A stretch of DNA of 44,783 bases from Gammaproteobacteria bacterium (GTDB lineage Bacteria; Pseudomonadota; Gammaproteobacteria; DSM-16500): the NCBI GenBank assembly GCA_013286085.1, contig JABDGK010000015.1, forward strand, positions 1-44,783, written 5' to 3'. The notes below the pieces were generated by a model. That model had not been told where the DNA came from. It worked only from the letters and a program-made list of their open reading frames with translations, and searched no databases. Both the position numbers and the translations under genes were made by a program. Shown here one piece after another: positions 7,475 through 15,421 of the stretch (position 1 is the first letter of the stretch; the number at the start of each line of letters is the position of its first letter).

Positions 7475-8788
7475 TTAACGATATGGATTTTCGTTTTTAT
7501 AGTTGTGTTTTGGTCGTGATGAATAGGGATGGCGGTAATTAGAAAACGCCGTCTCATCTTTAAATGACGCTTGGTTTGCAACAGGTTGCGTTGCTGCTGG
7601 AATAGGGCAGGCATCTTCAAACACAGGGATAACAATGCCATTGCCCATGGTGTAACGTGAAACAACATTCGGTGAACCAAAGAAGTAAATACTGCTGTTA
7701 TCCATCGCATTAGCAAATAACTTTTGTACTGCATGCACATTTGCATGTGAGTAATTGCGGGTGCGAATATATACATTATTTGTCCGCAAATACTTGCCTT
7801 CAAAGCGTGCTGTCCCACTCACTTCTGCATCAATATTATTAGCAGTACCCGCTAAACCAACGCGAGCGCTGTCGTGAACATTAATGTAAATACCATTACT
7901 GCTAACCCAGTAGAGATAGACACGGCTAGTGTTGTATACATTGATTTTACGGAGGTTGACGTTCCCCGCAATTCTCATTAAGCCAGAGCCGTAGGAAATC
8001 ACATCGAGACCATCGGTATCGGCGCCAATGATATTTAAATAGCCGGTCCCTTTTTTCATAATATGGCGAACACCCACGCGGCCACTGACATTGACATTGC
8101 CATTGCCCGAGGCGTTAATATCAACAGTAGGTGAGTAAGCGCCAATGACAGAAACAGTGCCGGTACCTGTTTGGGCAATTGAGTTGAGTTGCATGTTTCC
8201 AGTTAATAAAACATTATTGCTGTTGGTTGATTTAATGTTAAGGCCATAGCTCGTAATTTCTTTCCCTTCAATTAAGCCAGTACCATTTGCTTTTAAGCCA
8301 TTCAAATCATGGATGCCGATACGGACAATGACATTATTTAAGTGATTGCCGCATCCGCCCGTGCATTCGCTAGCAGGATGGATATAAAGTGTATTGCCGC
8401 GGATATCGACAGACGTGTGACGCGCTTCTGTATTGGGGCCTAATACATACACGCTATTGTGGAGTTGGTGACCATAAATTTGTACTTTATAAGGACCATC
8501 CACCGCGATATTGGTGAAATCCGGGACGCGAACAACCATGGCTGTGATGGCGCGCGAGGCGGGTGCTGTTGTTTCAAATTCGTTGAAGTTTCTGGGTTCA
8601 TCGGTGAAAAACCATTTGTCAGCACAACTTGTCCAAACATTTGGGTCTACGTTGATGTGATGTATCCAATTCTCTTGAGATAAATCATTGCGGACTTGCG
8701 CATTGTAATAGCGGCTGCTAGTGCTTGCGCAGCTCATTAAGAATAGTGATGTAATACAAGCAATCCCAAGCAAGATGTATCTTTTCAT
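7475..8788 (-). CDS. Putative surface lipoprotein with DUF2807-like beta-helix
   Basis: A 437-residue protein beginning with a lipoprotein signal peptide ending in FLMSC (lipidation Cys20). The body is a run of short beta-strand units rich in Gly, Asn, Val and Ile, with turns such as GTGLIEG, GTGTVSV, GNGNVNVSG and GSGLMRIAG. This is the pattern of the DUF2807 'head GIN' or auto-transporter-adhesin-like domain. The C-terminal 60 residues are low-complexity and polar (HPYSSRPKHNYKNENPYR). It is probably outer-membrane attached. An adhesin or envelope role is inferred from fold type only. ASECTGGCGNH has paired cysteines that may form a disulfide. Confidence 0.72.
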   Translation of the reverse strand: MKRYILLGIACITSLFLMSCASTSSRYYNAQVRNDLSQENWIHHINVDPNVWTSCADKWFFTDEPRNFNEFETTAPASRAITAMVVRVPDFTNIAVDGPYKVQIYGHQLHNSVYVLGPNTEARHTSVDIRGNTLYIHPASECTGGCGNHLNNVIVRIGIHDLNGLKANGTGLIEGKEITSYGLNIKSTNSNNVLLTGNMQLNSIAQTGTGTVSVIGAYSPTVDINASGNGNVNVSGRVGVRHIMKKGTGYLNIIGADTDGLDVISYGSGLMRIAGNVNLRKINVYNTSRVYLYWVSSNGIYINVHDSARVGLAGTANNIDAEVSGTARFEGKYLRTNNVYIRTRNYSHANVHAVQKLFANAMDNSSIYFFGSPNVVSRYTMGNGIVIPVFEDACPIPAATQPVANQASFKDETAFSNYRHPYSSRPKHNYKNENPYR

Positions 8789-8848
8789 AGTATCCCTCTA
8801 TGTCGAGCCAGCAATGCAATAGAATTTAACACAGAATCTGTTGTAGTT

Positions 8849-8938
8849 GTAGCCCGTATGAAGAATCGCCGGGTGGACAAAGCGCAGCGTGTCTACCAAC
8901 AGTATGCGGTGGACACGCTGCGCTTTGTCCACCCTACG
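8849..8938. repeat. Mosaic of two repeat families (GTAGCCCG fragment plus GGTGGACA palindrome)
   Basis: GTAGCCCGTATG at 8849-8860 is a fragment of the repeat at 7392. It is followed by GGGTGGACAAAGCGCAGCGT (from 8871) and its inverted copy at 8908-8938. The outer end CGTAGGG supplies the TAG stop of the neighbouring minus-strand gene. Confidence 0.8.
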
Positions 8939-10532
8939 ATTTTATTAATATGTATAGATGGCCGGATACAGGCTCATTATTTTGTTGGCGTGTGATGACC
9001 TCTTGGTAATGCACAGGTTTTAAGTTGAATTGTATCGCGAGTGATTCGAGGTAGGTTTTTTGATGAGAAAAACGCCCAGATTGGTTCATTGTATATTCAG
9101 GTTGTGTCGTAATCTCGGTGTTAAAAATAAAATAACCACCGGGGCGTAATGCTTGACTGACTAATTTAAAAATGGCGGTGAGATCGCCAATATAAACCAA
9201 TGCATCACCGGCGATCACCAGATCATAGCAAGCCGTTTTGTCTTGAAGAAAGGTGGTGATATCCACATCGACAAGTTTATCGTAAATGTGTTTATTCGCG
9301 GCAATTTCCAGCATATTTGGCGAAAGATCAACACCGGTAAGTGTGTTTGCTACGGACTTGAATGGTTCGCCACAAAGTCCGGTGCCGCAACCGAGATCGA
9401 CAATATCCCAGTATGCGGATGAAGATTTGCGAACCGCTTGCATGGCCTCCCAGAAGAGTGTGGGAAGGTGATAATCTAAACTCTGTAATAAATGCGGCTC
9501 ATAATGATCAGCATAGGCATCAAAAAGAGTTTTAATGTATTCCGGTGGTGAGGCATGCAAGCGTTGATTTTGTGACAACATTTGCACTGTATATGCTATC
9601 GATTTATTATTGGGTTCCAAACGCAAGGCTTCTTTAAAATGGTGCAGCGCATAGCTGATATGATTCTTTGCTAAAAAAGCCACGCCAATATTATTATGCA
9701 AAGAAAAATCATTTGGATCAATTTGCAATGCGCGTTGATAATATTGAATAGCACTGTCTGTGAAGCCTTGTTGCATGTTAATCACGCCGATATTAAATAA
9801 AATTTGCGTGTCAGCAGGTGAGAGCTTTAATGCTTTTAAATAATGTGTTTTCGCTTCATTTAGTTGCCCCATTTTTAAATAACACGTCGCTAAATTAGTT
9901 TGCGTTTCAATGTGATGGGGGTGAAGTTTTTCTATCGATAGAAAATAATGTAGCGATTCTTTGAGTCTTTCTTCTTGAAATAATAAACAACCTACTTGAA
10001 AACAGGCAGCAGCGTGATCAGGCACTGCGGCAATTAATGTTTGGTAAATATCAATGGCAGCTTTACGTTCGGAATTTTTTGTGAGTGCTAAACCGAGATT
10101 GTAATAAGCATCAAAATAGTTGGGTTGCTTTTCAATTGCAGTGCGATAGCAGTGAATTGCCTCAGTTAATTTATTTTCGAGAGCATATACTGTGCCTAAG
10201 TTATTGATGGCAGTTGCATAGTTGGGTTGCAGTGTGATGGCTTGTTTTAAAGTGTTTTCGGCATCCGTAAATAATCCTTGTGATTTGTATGCATTGCCCA
10301 AATTCAAGTAGAGAGTGGGATTCGTCGCGTCATATTGAATGGCTTTTTTAAAATACGTGATGGCATTAGCAAAATCAGCATGTTGAGCGTAAAGCATAGC
10401 AAGATGATGGAGTGCTTCAATGTTGTCGGATTGTTTGTCTAGAATTTTTAGGTAGCCATCACGTGCAGCAACAATATTACCCGCTTGATGAAGAGCGAGT
10501 ATGGCGGAGATATCATGAGTAGGATTTTTCAT
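8934..10532 (-). CDS. TPR protein fused to a class I SAM-dependent methyltransferase
   Basis: A 532-residue two-domain protein. Residues about 1-330 contain some nine tetratricopeptide units (for example AITYFKKAIQYDATNPTLYLNLGNAY and repeats of it) that should bind a protein partner. Residues about 365-532 form a methyltransferase with motif I DIVDLGCGTGLCGE, acidic motif LTGVDLSPNML and LRPGGYFIFNTE. The methyl acceptor is unknown. The start overlaps the ElaA-like gene by ATGA, so the two are coupled. The stop TAG lies in a GGTGGACA repeat (CGTAGGG), which suggests the repeat replaced the original end of the gene. The last residues are ILIKS. Confidence 0.88.
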   Translation of the reverse strand: MKNPTHDISAILALHQAGNIVAARDGYLKILDKQSDNIEALHHLAMLYAQHADFANAITYFKKAIQYDATNPTLYLNLGNAYKSQGLFTDAENTLKQAITLQPNYATAINNLGTVYALENKLTEAIHCYRTAIEKQPNYFDAYYNLGLALTKNSERKAAIDIYQTLIAAVPDHAAACFQVGCLLFQEERLKESLHYFLSIEKLHPHHIETQTNLATCYLKMGQLNEAKTHYLKALKLSPADTQILFNIGVINMQQGFTDSAIQYYQRALQIDPNDFSLHNNIGVAFLAKNHISYALHHFKEALRLEPNNKSIAYTVQMLSQNQRLHASPPEYIKTLFDAYADHYEPHLLQSLDYHLPTLFWEAMQAVRKSSSAYWDIVDLGCGTGLCGEPFKSVANTLTGVDLSPNMLEIAANKHIYDKLVDVDITTFLQDKTACYDLVIAGDALVYIGDLTAIFKLVSQALRPGGYFIFNTEITTQPEYTMNQSGRFSHQKTYLESLAIQFNLKPVHYQEVITRQQNNEPVSGHLYILIKS

Positions 10533-10993
10533 GCGAAATCTTTATGCATTTCAATATGAGGAATGCCATCTTCATCATAGACATCGCCGACTGCTTGAAA
10601 ACCAAATGACGCATAAAATGCTTTCAAATAGAGTTGTGCGGAAATAATAAGCGGTGTTGTGTTGTTCTTGTTTTTTAAATAGTGAAAAGTTTGCTTGATA
10701 GCCTCTCTGCCTAATCCTTTGCCGCGCATGTCTGTTGCCGTTGCAACACGGCCAATACTGATAGCATTAGGATAGGATATATTAACAGGTAATAAGCGCA
10801 AATAGGCGCAGAGCTTGTTATTGATTTTGCCAAGCAAGTGCAAAGATTGTTTATCTTTGTAATCAATGTCAGGATAGATGCATTGTTGCTCAATAATAAA
10901 AATAGATTGGCGTAGTGCTAATATGTCATACACTTCTTGTGCTATTAGTGCATCAAAAGCACGCCAGTTCCAAGTGATTGTGTCATCATTCAT
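10529..10993 (-). CDS. ElaA-like GNAT acetyltransferase
   Basis: A GNAT-fold protein of about 154 residues, resembling E. coli ElaA. Visible are the ElaA-type N terminus (WNWRAFDALIAQEVYDILAL-RQSIF), the acetyl-CoA loop region ISIGRVATATDMRGKGLG (motif A with RGKGLG), and the C-terminal YLKAFYASFGFQAVG strand. I prefer the ATG at 10993 over one five codons earlier because GAAAG precedes it at a workable distance. The gene overlaps the TPR-methyltransferase by four bases, so they are coexpressed. The acceptor of ElaA-type enzymes is not established to my knowledge. Confidence 0.86.
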   Translation of the reverse strand: MNDDTITWNWRAFDALIAQEVYDILALRQSIFIIEQQCIYPDIDYKDKQSLHLLGKINNKLCAYLRLLPVNISYPNAISIGRVATATDMRGKGLGREAIKQTFHYLKNKNNTTPLIISAQLYLKAFYASFGFQAVGDVYDEDGIPHIEMHKDFA

Positions 10994-11069
10994 GGTCTTT
11001 CTTCTCATTAGGCGGTATGTTCATTATAATTAACCATTCGTGAGTAGTCATTTTAAGGGCTTCTTGGAA

Positions 11070-12353
11070 ATGAGACAATCGATTCATGCAGTCACTTCGC
11101 CAATAGAGGCGCGTGTTGTTATTCCCGGCTCAAAAAGTATCACTAACCGTGCATTGTTATTAGCAGCGTTGGCGGATGGCGTGTCAGAATTATGTGATAT
11201 GTTAATTAGTGATGATACGTTGGCATTTGTGAATGCATTACGGCAATTAGGCATTTCCATCCAGGTTGATGCAGAAAAGCATTCTTGTATTGTCGCGGGT
11301 GGTCAAGGTAGTTTCCCCAAAAAAAACGCAACGATTTGGTGCGCAGATGCGGGGACCGTTTTGCGTTTTTTGTTGGCGGCATGTTCCATCGCGCCCGGAA
11401 CGTATGAGTTTGATGGGTCGGAGCAATTGCGTCAGCGACCGATAGCCGCCTTGTTGCGAACCTTATGCAGCCAAGGTGCGACAATACAACCAGAGTATGC
11501 TGAAAAAATGCCATTTACTTTGTTAGGTAGTGAAGGGTTGTTGGGTGGTGAAATTGAAGTAGATGATTCAGAAACCAGTCAATTTTTATCAGGTTTGTTG
11601 ATGGCAGCACCTTTTGCAAAAACCCCCGTTGTATTAAAAACAAAAAATTTAGGTATGCACTCGTATGTCAGTATGACGTGCACCATGATGGCAGATTTTG
11701 GTGTGTTAGTGCGGCGTATGCATCATGGCAGTTACCGTGTGCTCTCGCCCCAACGTTACATGGCGCGTGATTATCGCATCGAGCCGGATTTATCGACTGC
11801 ATCGTATTTTTTTGCAGCCGCAGCAGTGACGGGTGGCACTGTGACCATTCAAGCGATTGACAGAAGAAATTCATTGCAAGGCGATATTAAATTTCTTTCC
11901 ACCTTAGAAAAAATGGGTTGTGACGTTATCGAAAAAGCGGATGGATTGACCGTGAAGGGTCCTGCTGTGTTGCAAGGTGTGAGTGTGGATATGCGTGATT
12001 TTTCAGATACGTTTATGACACTGGCAGCGATTGCTGCATTTGCAGAAACGCCGACTATCATTACCAATATTGGCCATACACGCTTACAAGAATCCAATCG
12101 CATTACAGTCATGCGAAAAAATTTAGAAAATTTACACATTAAAGTTGAAGAAGGTGATGATTGGATTAAAGTCTATCCTAGTATACCTGTAGCAGGTGTT
12201 GTTGATAGTCATCATGATCATCGTGTTGCAATGGCATGTTCGTTAATTGGTTTGCGTGTGCCCGGTATTGAAATTGATGATGCAGAATGTGTTGCAAAAA
12301 CGTGCCCGGAATTTTTTACGATGTGGGAAAGCTTAAACAAACGGATTAATTAA
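11070..12353 (+). CDS. aroA: 3-phosphoshikimate 1-carboxyvinyltransferase (EPSP synthase)
   Basis: Sixth step of the shikimate pathway: joins phosphoenolpyruvate to shikimate-3-phosphate. About 427 residues from the ATG at 11070; a GTG 30 bases earlier is possible. Active-site features are PGSKSITNRALLLAA with Lys22, CADAGTVLRFLLA (the PEP loop, with Asp where E. coli has NAGTAMRP), DSETSQFLSGLLMAAP, DFSDTFMTLAAIAAF (catalytic Asp) and TRLQESNRI (catalytic Glu). The DAGTVLRF variant occurs in other natural EPSP synthases. Divergent from the ElaA-like gene, so the promoter must lie in the short gap between. Presence implies aromatic amino acid or chorismate autonomy. Confidence 0.95.
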   Translation: MRQSIHAVTSPIEARVVIPGSKSITNRALLLAALADGVSELCDMLISDDTLAFVNALRQLGISIQVDAEKHSCIVAGGQGSFPKKNATIWCADAGTVLRFLLAACSIAPGTYEFDGSEQLRQRPIAALLRTLCSQGATIQPEYAEKMPFTLLGSEGLLGGEIEVDDSETSQFLSGLLMAAPFAKTPVVLKTKNLGMHSYVSMTCTMMADFGVLVRRMHHGSYRVLSPQRYMARDYRIEPDLSTASYFFAAAAVTGGTVTIQAIDRRNSLQGDIKFLSTLEKMGCDVIEKADGLTVKGPAVLQGVSVDMRDFSDTFMTLAAIAAFAETPTIITNIGHTRLQESNRITVMRKNLENLHIKVEEGDDWIKVYPSIPVAGVVDSHHDHRVAMACSLIGLRVPGIEIDDAECVAKTCPEFFTMWESLNKRIN

Positions 12354-12494
12354 TTCTAAGGGCATAGGCTAGCATTATATTACAATTAGCGAAATCAGCG
12401 ATAAAAGATGACAAACCCTGTATTTTGATCTAATATAATACAAATTTACGAATAATAGATGATAACAAGACATCTTAAAACGTGGAGTATCAGT

Positions 12495-12941
12495 ATGAAT
12501 AGTCACAATAATGCAACACAACCTACTACTGTTTTACCTGCTAGCAAGAAAGGTAAAAAGCGCCTGCGCGATGAGTCTGATGAGCCTACAGTAACACACA
12601 GTGACTATGTAGAACTAATGTATGCGGTGTTGGAGTTGGTTAAGCAGGATGGTCAAATGCAACAATTGATAGCTCGGCAGCAACAAATGCAAGCGCTACA
12701 AAATAAGCTGATTTTTCTGCAAATACAGCGCTTGGGTCACCTCGAGAGTATGCTAGCTACGAAACAACAGTTGCCGCTTCCTGGTAATTCTCTAGGATTA
12801 TTACCAAATCCATCTGCACAACCAGGGTCATTGACTCCACCATTAATGCATCGTTTTTTTTCGCCGCTGCCTGACGCCAGCAACGATAACACCTTGGCCT
12901 GGCCAGTCTCTGCTGTGCGGCCAATGTCACCAGGCTCTTAG
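12495..12941 (+). CDS. Small unknown protein with basic patch and Gln-rich coiled coil
   Basis: About 148 residues from the ATG at 12495, supported by GGAG nine bases upstream; an earlier ATG at 12459 lacks a ribosome site. Residues about 16-25 are ASKKGKKRLRDE, a classical monopartite nuclear-localisation-like patch. Residues about 35-90 are a Gln- and Leu-rich helix (QQLIARQQQMQALQNKLIF) likely to form a coiled coil. The tail is Pro- and Ser-rich (PPLMHRFFSPLPDAS). There is no signal peptide or membrane helix. The composition recalls secreted effectors of intracellular bacteria, but I recognise no family and nuclear targeting is speculative. Confidence 0.6.
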   Translation: MNSHNNATQPTTVLPASKKGKKRLRDESDEPTVTHSDYVELMYAVLELVKQDGQMQQLIARQQQMQALQNKLIFLQIQRLGHLESMLATKQQLPLPGNSLGLLPNPSAQPGSLTPPLMHRFFSPLPDASNDNTLAWPVSAVRPMSPGS

Positions 12942-12970
12942 TTACTGTTTTTTGCCAGTCAACGCATGTT

Positions 12971-12999
12971 TGGTGGACACGCTGCGCTTTGTCCACCCT
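12971..12999. repeat. GGTGGACA palindromic repeat, single copy
   Basis: GGTGGACACGCTGCGCTTTG followed by TCCACCC; 8-bp ends GGTGGACA/TGTCCACC are inverted. It lies between the converging ends of the genes at 12941 and 13013. Confidence 0.8.
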
Positions 13000-13012
13000 G
13001 TGATTCTACAAA

Positions 13013-13447
13013 TCACAACAATTCCGAGCTATACGTCATCATTAACGGCATATCATTGTGTGCAATTAATTTCGGAATAAATTTTTCATCGCGAATCACG
13101 AAATGTGGTTCTTGATTGTAATGCATTTGTTTGGCATCGCTCACATGAAATGCATAACTCCCACCGAGCGGTGCTTGGAAATGCACATTACCAGACAGGT
13201 CGGGTACATTGTAATTATTGGAAACTGTCGTGATGGTGATGGTATTGCCGGGCATCACGATTTTGGGTGAAACCAAAAACACATTTTCCGGATTGGTATC
13301 GGTCACGCCTGTGTAAATCAGGGTTTCTTGTGATTGATTGATAAGTCTGATGGTCATGGTAACGCGTGGCAAATGGTTGCCTGCGTAACTTCCAGTCGAC
13401 AAGTAGTATGCAAATACAATAGTCGCGAGTAGTCGATTGATTTTCAT
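13013..13447 (-). CDS. Small exported protein of unknown function
   Basis: A 144-residue protein with a signal peptide (residues 1-22, LLATIVFAYYLSTGSYAG) and a mature part dominated by beta-strand patterns (VTMTIRLINQSQETLIYTG, GNTITITTVSNNYNV). One small immunoglobulin-like or jelly-roll domain is plausible. No cysteines for disulfides or catalytic motifs stand out. The gene sits between pcnB and the repeat at 12971, on the same strand as pcnB and 28 bases after it, so it may be cotranscribed. I do not recognise the family. Confidence 0.6.
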   Translation of the reverse strand: MKINRLLATIVFAYYLSTGSYAGNHLPRVTMTIRLINQSQETLIYTGVTDTNPENVFLVSPKIVMPGNTITITTVSNNYNVPDLSGNVHFQAPLGGSYAFHVSDAKQMHYNQEPHFVIRDEKFIPKLIAHNDMPLMMTYSSELL

Positions 13448-13475
13448 AAAAAGTCCCCATTATTTTTTAAAAAGG

Positions 13476-14828
13476 CTAATCTTGTTTTGCAGGGTGTTTT
13501 TTGATGCGTGGTCTGCGACGGCGTTTTTTCTTGGGATTCGCTTGACTGACCGTTTTCATCAGCGCTTCGCGTTGTTCAGGTGTGCCATGATAGAACTGTG
13601 TCCACCAATCGCTGAGTTCACCGGTTGCTTCACCTGCGGCTGTGCGCAAGAGTAAGAGATCGTAGCCAGCACGAAAGCGGGGATGATCAAGCAGACGCAA
13701 GGGCGCACTGCCATAGCGACAGGTAAAGCGATGTTGCAAAAAGCAGATTTCTTGTATGGTCACAATTAAGTGACGTGGGATGGTGAGAGATGCGGTTTGA
13801 TTGCGTAAGACTGCTTTCAGTGCTTTTTCATAAGCGACATGGATGGGCAAGCCACCTTCTTGGGCGTGCTTCACGTAATTTAAAATAGGATGCCACAAAA
13901 ATGCGGCAAACAAAAATGCCGGCGAGACGGTTTTACCCGCTTGCAAGCGTTGATCGGTATTGTATAGAGCGGCTTCGACTAATTTTGCTGCTTCAGGTTG
14001 CGAGGCTAAGACAGGCGCTGTTTGTGGAAACAATTGCGCAAACAAGCGATATTGCTGAAATAATTTGAACGTGTTGAGTGTCGCACCTTCTTGGAAAAAT
14101 TTTAAAACTTCTTGATAAAGACGAGCGGGTGATACATTTGCCAATAAGTCACTTAAGTCTTGTAATGGTTTTTCGGTTTCTGGACTAATTTGTAGACCCA
14201 GTTTACCCATAAAGCGCACGGCTCGTAGCAAACGCACAGGGTCTTCGTGAAAGCGTTGTACGGGATCACCAATCATGCGCAACATGTTGGCTTTGAGATC
14301 TTGCATGCCGCCCGTGTAATCAATAATCGAAAAATCATCGATATTGTAATACAGCGCATTGACGGTAAAGTCGCGCCGCCAAACGTCATCTTCAATAGCG
14401 CCATAGACGTTGTCACGAATAATCATGCCTTCATGCATGTGGCCATGTTTTTCTTGACCTTCTTGATGATGGGTGCGAAACGTGGCGACTTCAATAATTT
14501 CTTTGCCAAACACAACGTGTGCCAAGCGAAAACGTTTGCCAATCAAGCGGCAATTGCGAAACAGTTTGCGAATTTCTTCGGGAAGTGCGTTAGTTGCGAT
14601 ATCAAAGTCTTTGGGTTGTTTATTTAAAAGTAAATCGCGTACGCAACCACCCACTAGATAAGCGCTATAGCCAGCGCTATTAAGACGATAAAGTACCTTC
14701 AGTGCATTATGGCTAATCATAGTGCGGGAAATAGTATGTTCAGCCCGGGGAATAATGACCGGTTGATGGGTTTTATTTTTAGATATGGGTTGTTTTTTCT
14801 GTATTTTCTTAAACAGCCCTTTTAACAA
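13476..14828 (-). CDS. pcnB: Poly(A) polymerase I
   Basis: Adds poly(A) tails that mark RNA for decay; class II nucleotidyltransferase fold shared with CCA-adding enzymes. Of 450 residues, 45-200 form the catalytic head with LVGGCVRDLLL and DFDIATN (metal ligands Asp74 and Asp76) and RRDFTVNAL. The lysine/arginine-rich tail (KKKRRRRPRIKK) is typical of PcnB rather than CCA transferases. No ATG exists before Met37. The listed start is TTG at 14828, but an in-frame ATT at 14835-14837 has AGAGG eight bases upstream, a better-placed ribosome site. E. coli pcnB is known to start at AUU. A tRNA-Glu gene lies divergently upstream. Confidence 0.93.
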   Translation of the reverse strand: MLKGLFKKIQKKQPISKNKTHQPVIIPRAEHTISRTMISHNALKVLYRLNSAGYSAYLVGGCVRDLLLNKQPKDFDIATNALPEEIRKLFRNCRLIGKRFRLAHVVFGKEIIEVATFRTHHQEGQEKHGHMHEGMIIRDNVYGAIEDDVWRRDFTVNALYYNIDDFSIIDYTGGMQDLKANMLRMIGDPVQRFHEDPVRLLRAVRFMGKLGLQISPETEKPLQDLSDLLANVSPARLYQEVLKFFQEGATLNTFKLFQQYRLFAQLFPQTAPVLASQPEAAKLVEAALYNTDQRLQAGKTVSPAFLFAAFLWHPILNYVKHAQEGGLPIHVAYEKALKAVLRNQTASLTIPRHLIVTIQEICFLQHRFTCRYGSAPLRLLDHPRFRAGYDLLLLRTAAGEATGELSDWWTQFYHGTPEQREALMKTVSQANPKKKRRRRPRIKKHPAKQD

Positions 14829-14861
14829 CTTAATAATCTTTTAATCCTCTCGATATTCGAT

Positions 14862-14889
14862 TTATCAATTTTGAACCTTGGCGTATAAT
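14862..14889 (+). promoter_or_regulatory. Likely tRNA-Glu promoter
   Basis: A perfect -10 TATAAT at 14884-14889, about 38 bases before the mature tRNA. The best -35 candidate is TTATCA at 14862-14867 with a 16-base spacer, which is weak. Confidence 0.5.
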
Positions 14890-14926
14890 ACCACTTCTTC
14901 ACGTCTATTATCTATTCAAACCATTC

Positions 14927-15002
14927 GCTCCCTTCGTCTAGTGGCCTAGGACGCTGCCCTCTCACGGCGGTAACGCGGATTCGAATTCCGCAGGGAGCGC
15001 CA
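14927..15002 (+). tRNA. tRNA-Glu, anticodon CTC
   Basis: A 76-base cloverleaf: acceptor GCTCCCT pairs with AGGGAGC, a D arm GTCTAGTGGCCTAGGAC, anticodon stem CTGCC/GGCGG with loop CTCTCAC (anticodon CTC at 14961-14963), T arm GCGGATTCGAATTCCGC, discriminator G and encoded CCA. The body is close to E. coli tRNA-Glu, which has TTC. A CTC anticodon reads GAG only, so a TTC species must also exist elsewhere in the genome. Confidence 0.95.
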
Positions 15003-15040
15003 TATTTTTAAATTGACTATATAAATCAATAGGTTATTTA

Positions 15041-15365
15041 GAATAAACATCCCCGCTTGATTATTGCGCACTATGAAGCTTCGTCGTCCTGAAAAATCTT
15101 ACGCTCACTATTTTTTAACGAAGCCAAGGCGCTATCACGTAAGATTTATTCAGGATCCATGAGTAGAAAGCATAACGTTCCAGATGATCTACTATTAATG
15201 CTGAGCTGTTAGAAGGCAATCGAACAATCTATTAAAAGTTATAACGATGCTGTATCAACATGAAAATAAAATTTTGTCGTTATTTCTTCGTTCATGGATC
15301 CTGAATAAACATTCCGCTTCAGCAGAGTTGTTTCGCTAAAAAATGTGGGCGGAATGTTTTTAGGA
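15041..15365. repeat. Cluster of small hairpin (MITE-like) elements after tRNA-Glu
   Basis: Two hairpin elements share ends of the form TCCTGAATAAA. One spans 15087-15155 (arms TCCTGAAAAATCTTACG and its inverted copy with one inserted base). The other spans 15299-15365 (arms TCCTGAATAAACATTCCGC and GCGGAATGTTTTTAGGA). The sequence GGATCCATGA at 15153-15162 is inverted at 15290-15300 (TTCATGGATCC), so the two elements face each other. A partial third copy, GAATAAACATCCCCGCTTGA, begins at 15041. No gene was found between 15003 and 15421. Confidence 0.65.
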
Positions 15366-15421
15366 CGACGAGGCAGCTACATAGCTATAGGCGCGCAGTT
15401 GTTGCAGATGGCTGCGATCGA

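Noticed and set aside
14720-14722. ATG at Met37 as the pcnB start
   Set aside because: The upstream residues are basic and in frame, a well-placed AGAGG serves the ATT/TTG region, and known PcnB proteins carry a similar N-terminal extension.
15041-15365. CRISPR array
   Set aside because: The repeats are inverted hairpins with different stems, few in number and without regular spacers; no cas gene is near.
14927-15421. Genomic island integrated at tRNA-Glu
   Set aside because: No integrase gene and no second copy of the tRNA 3' end was found in the window; only small hairpin elements follow the tRNA.
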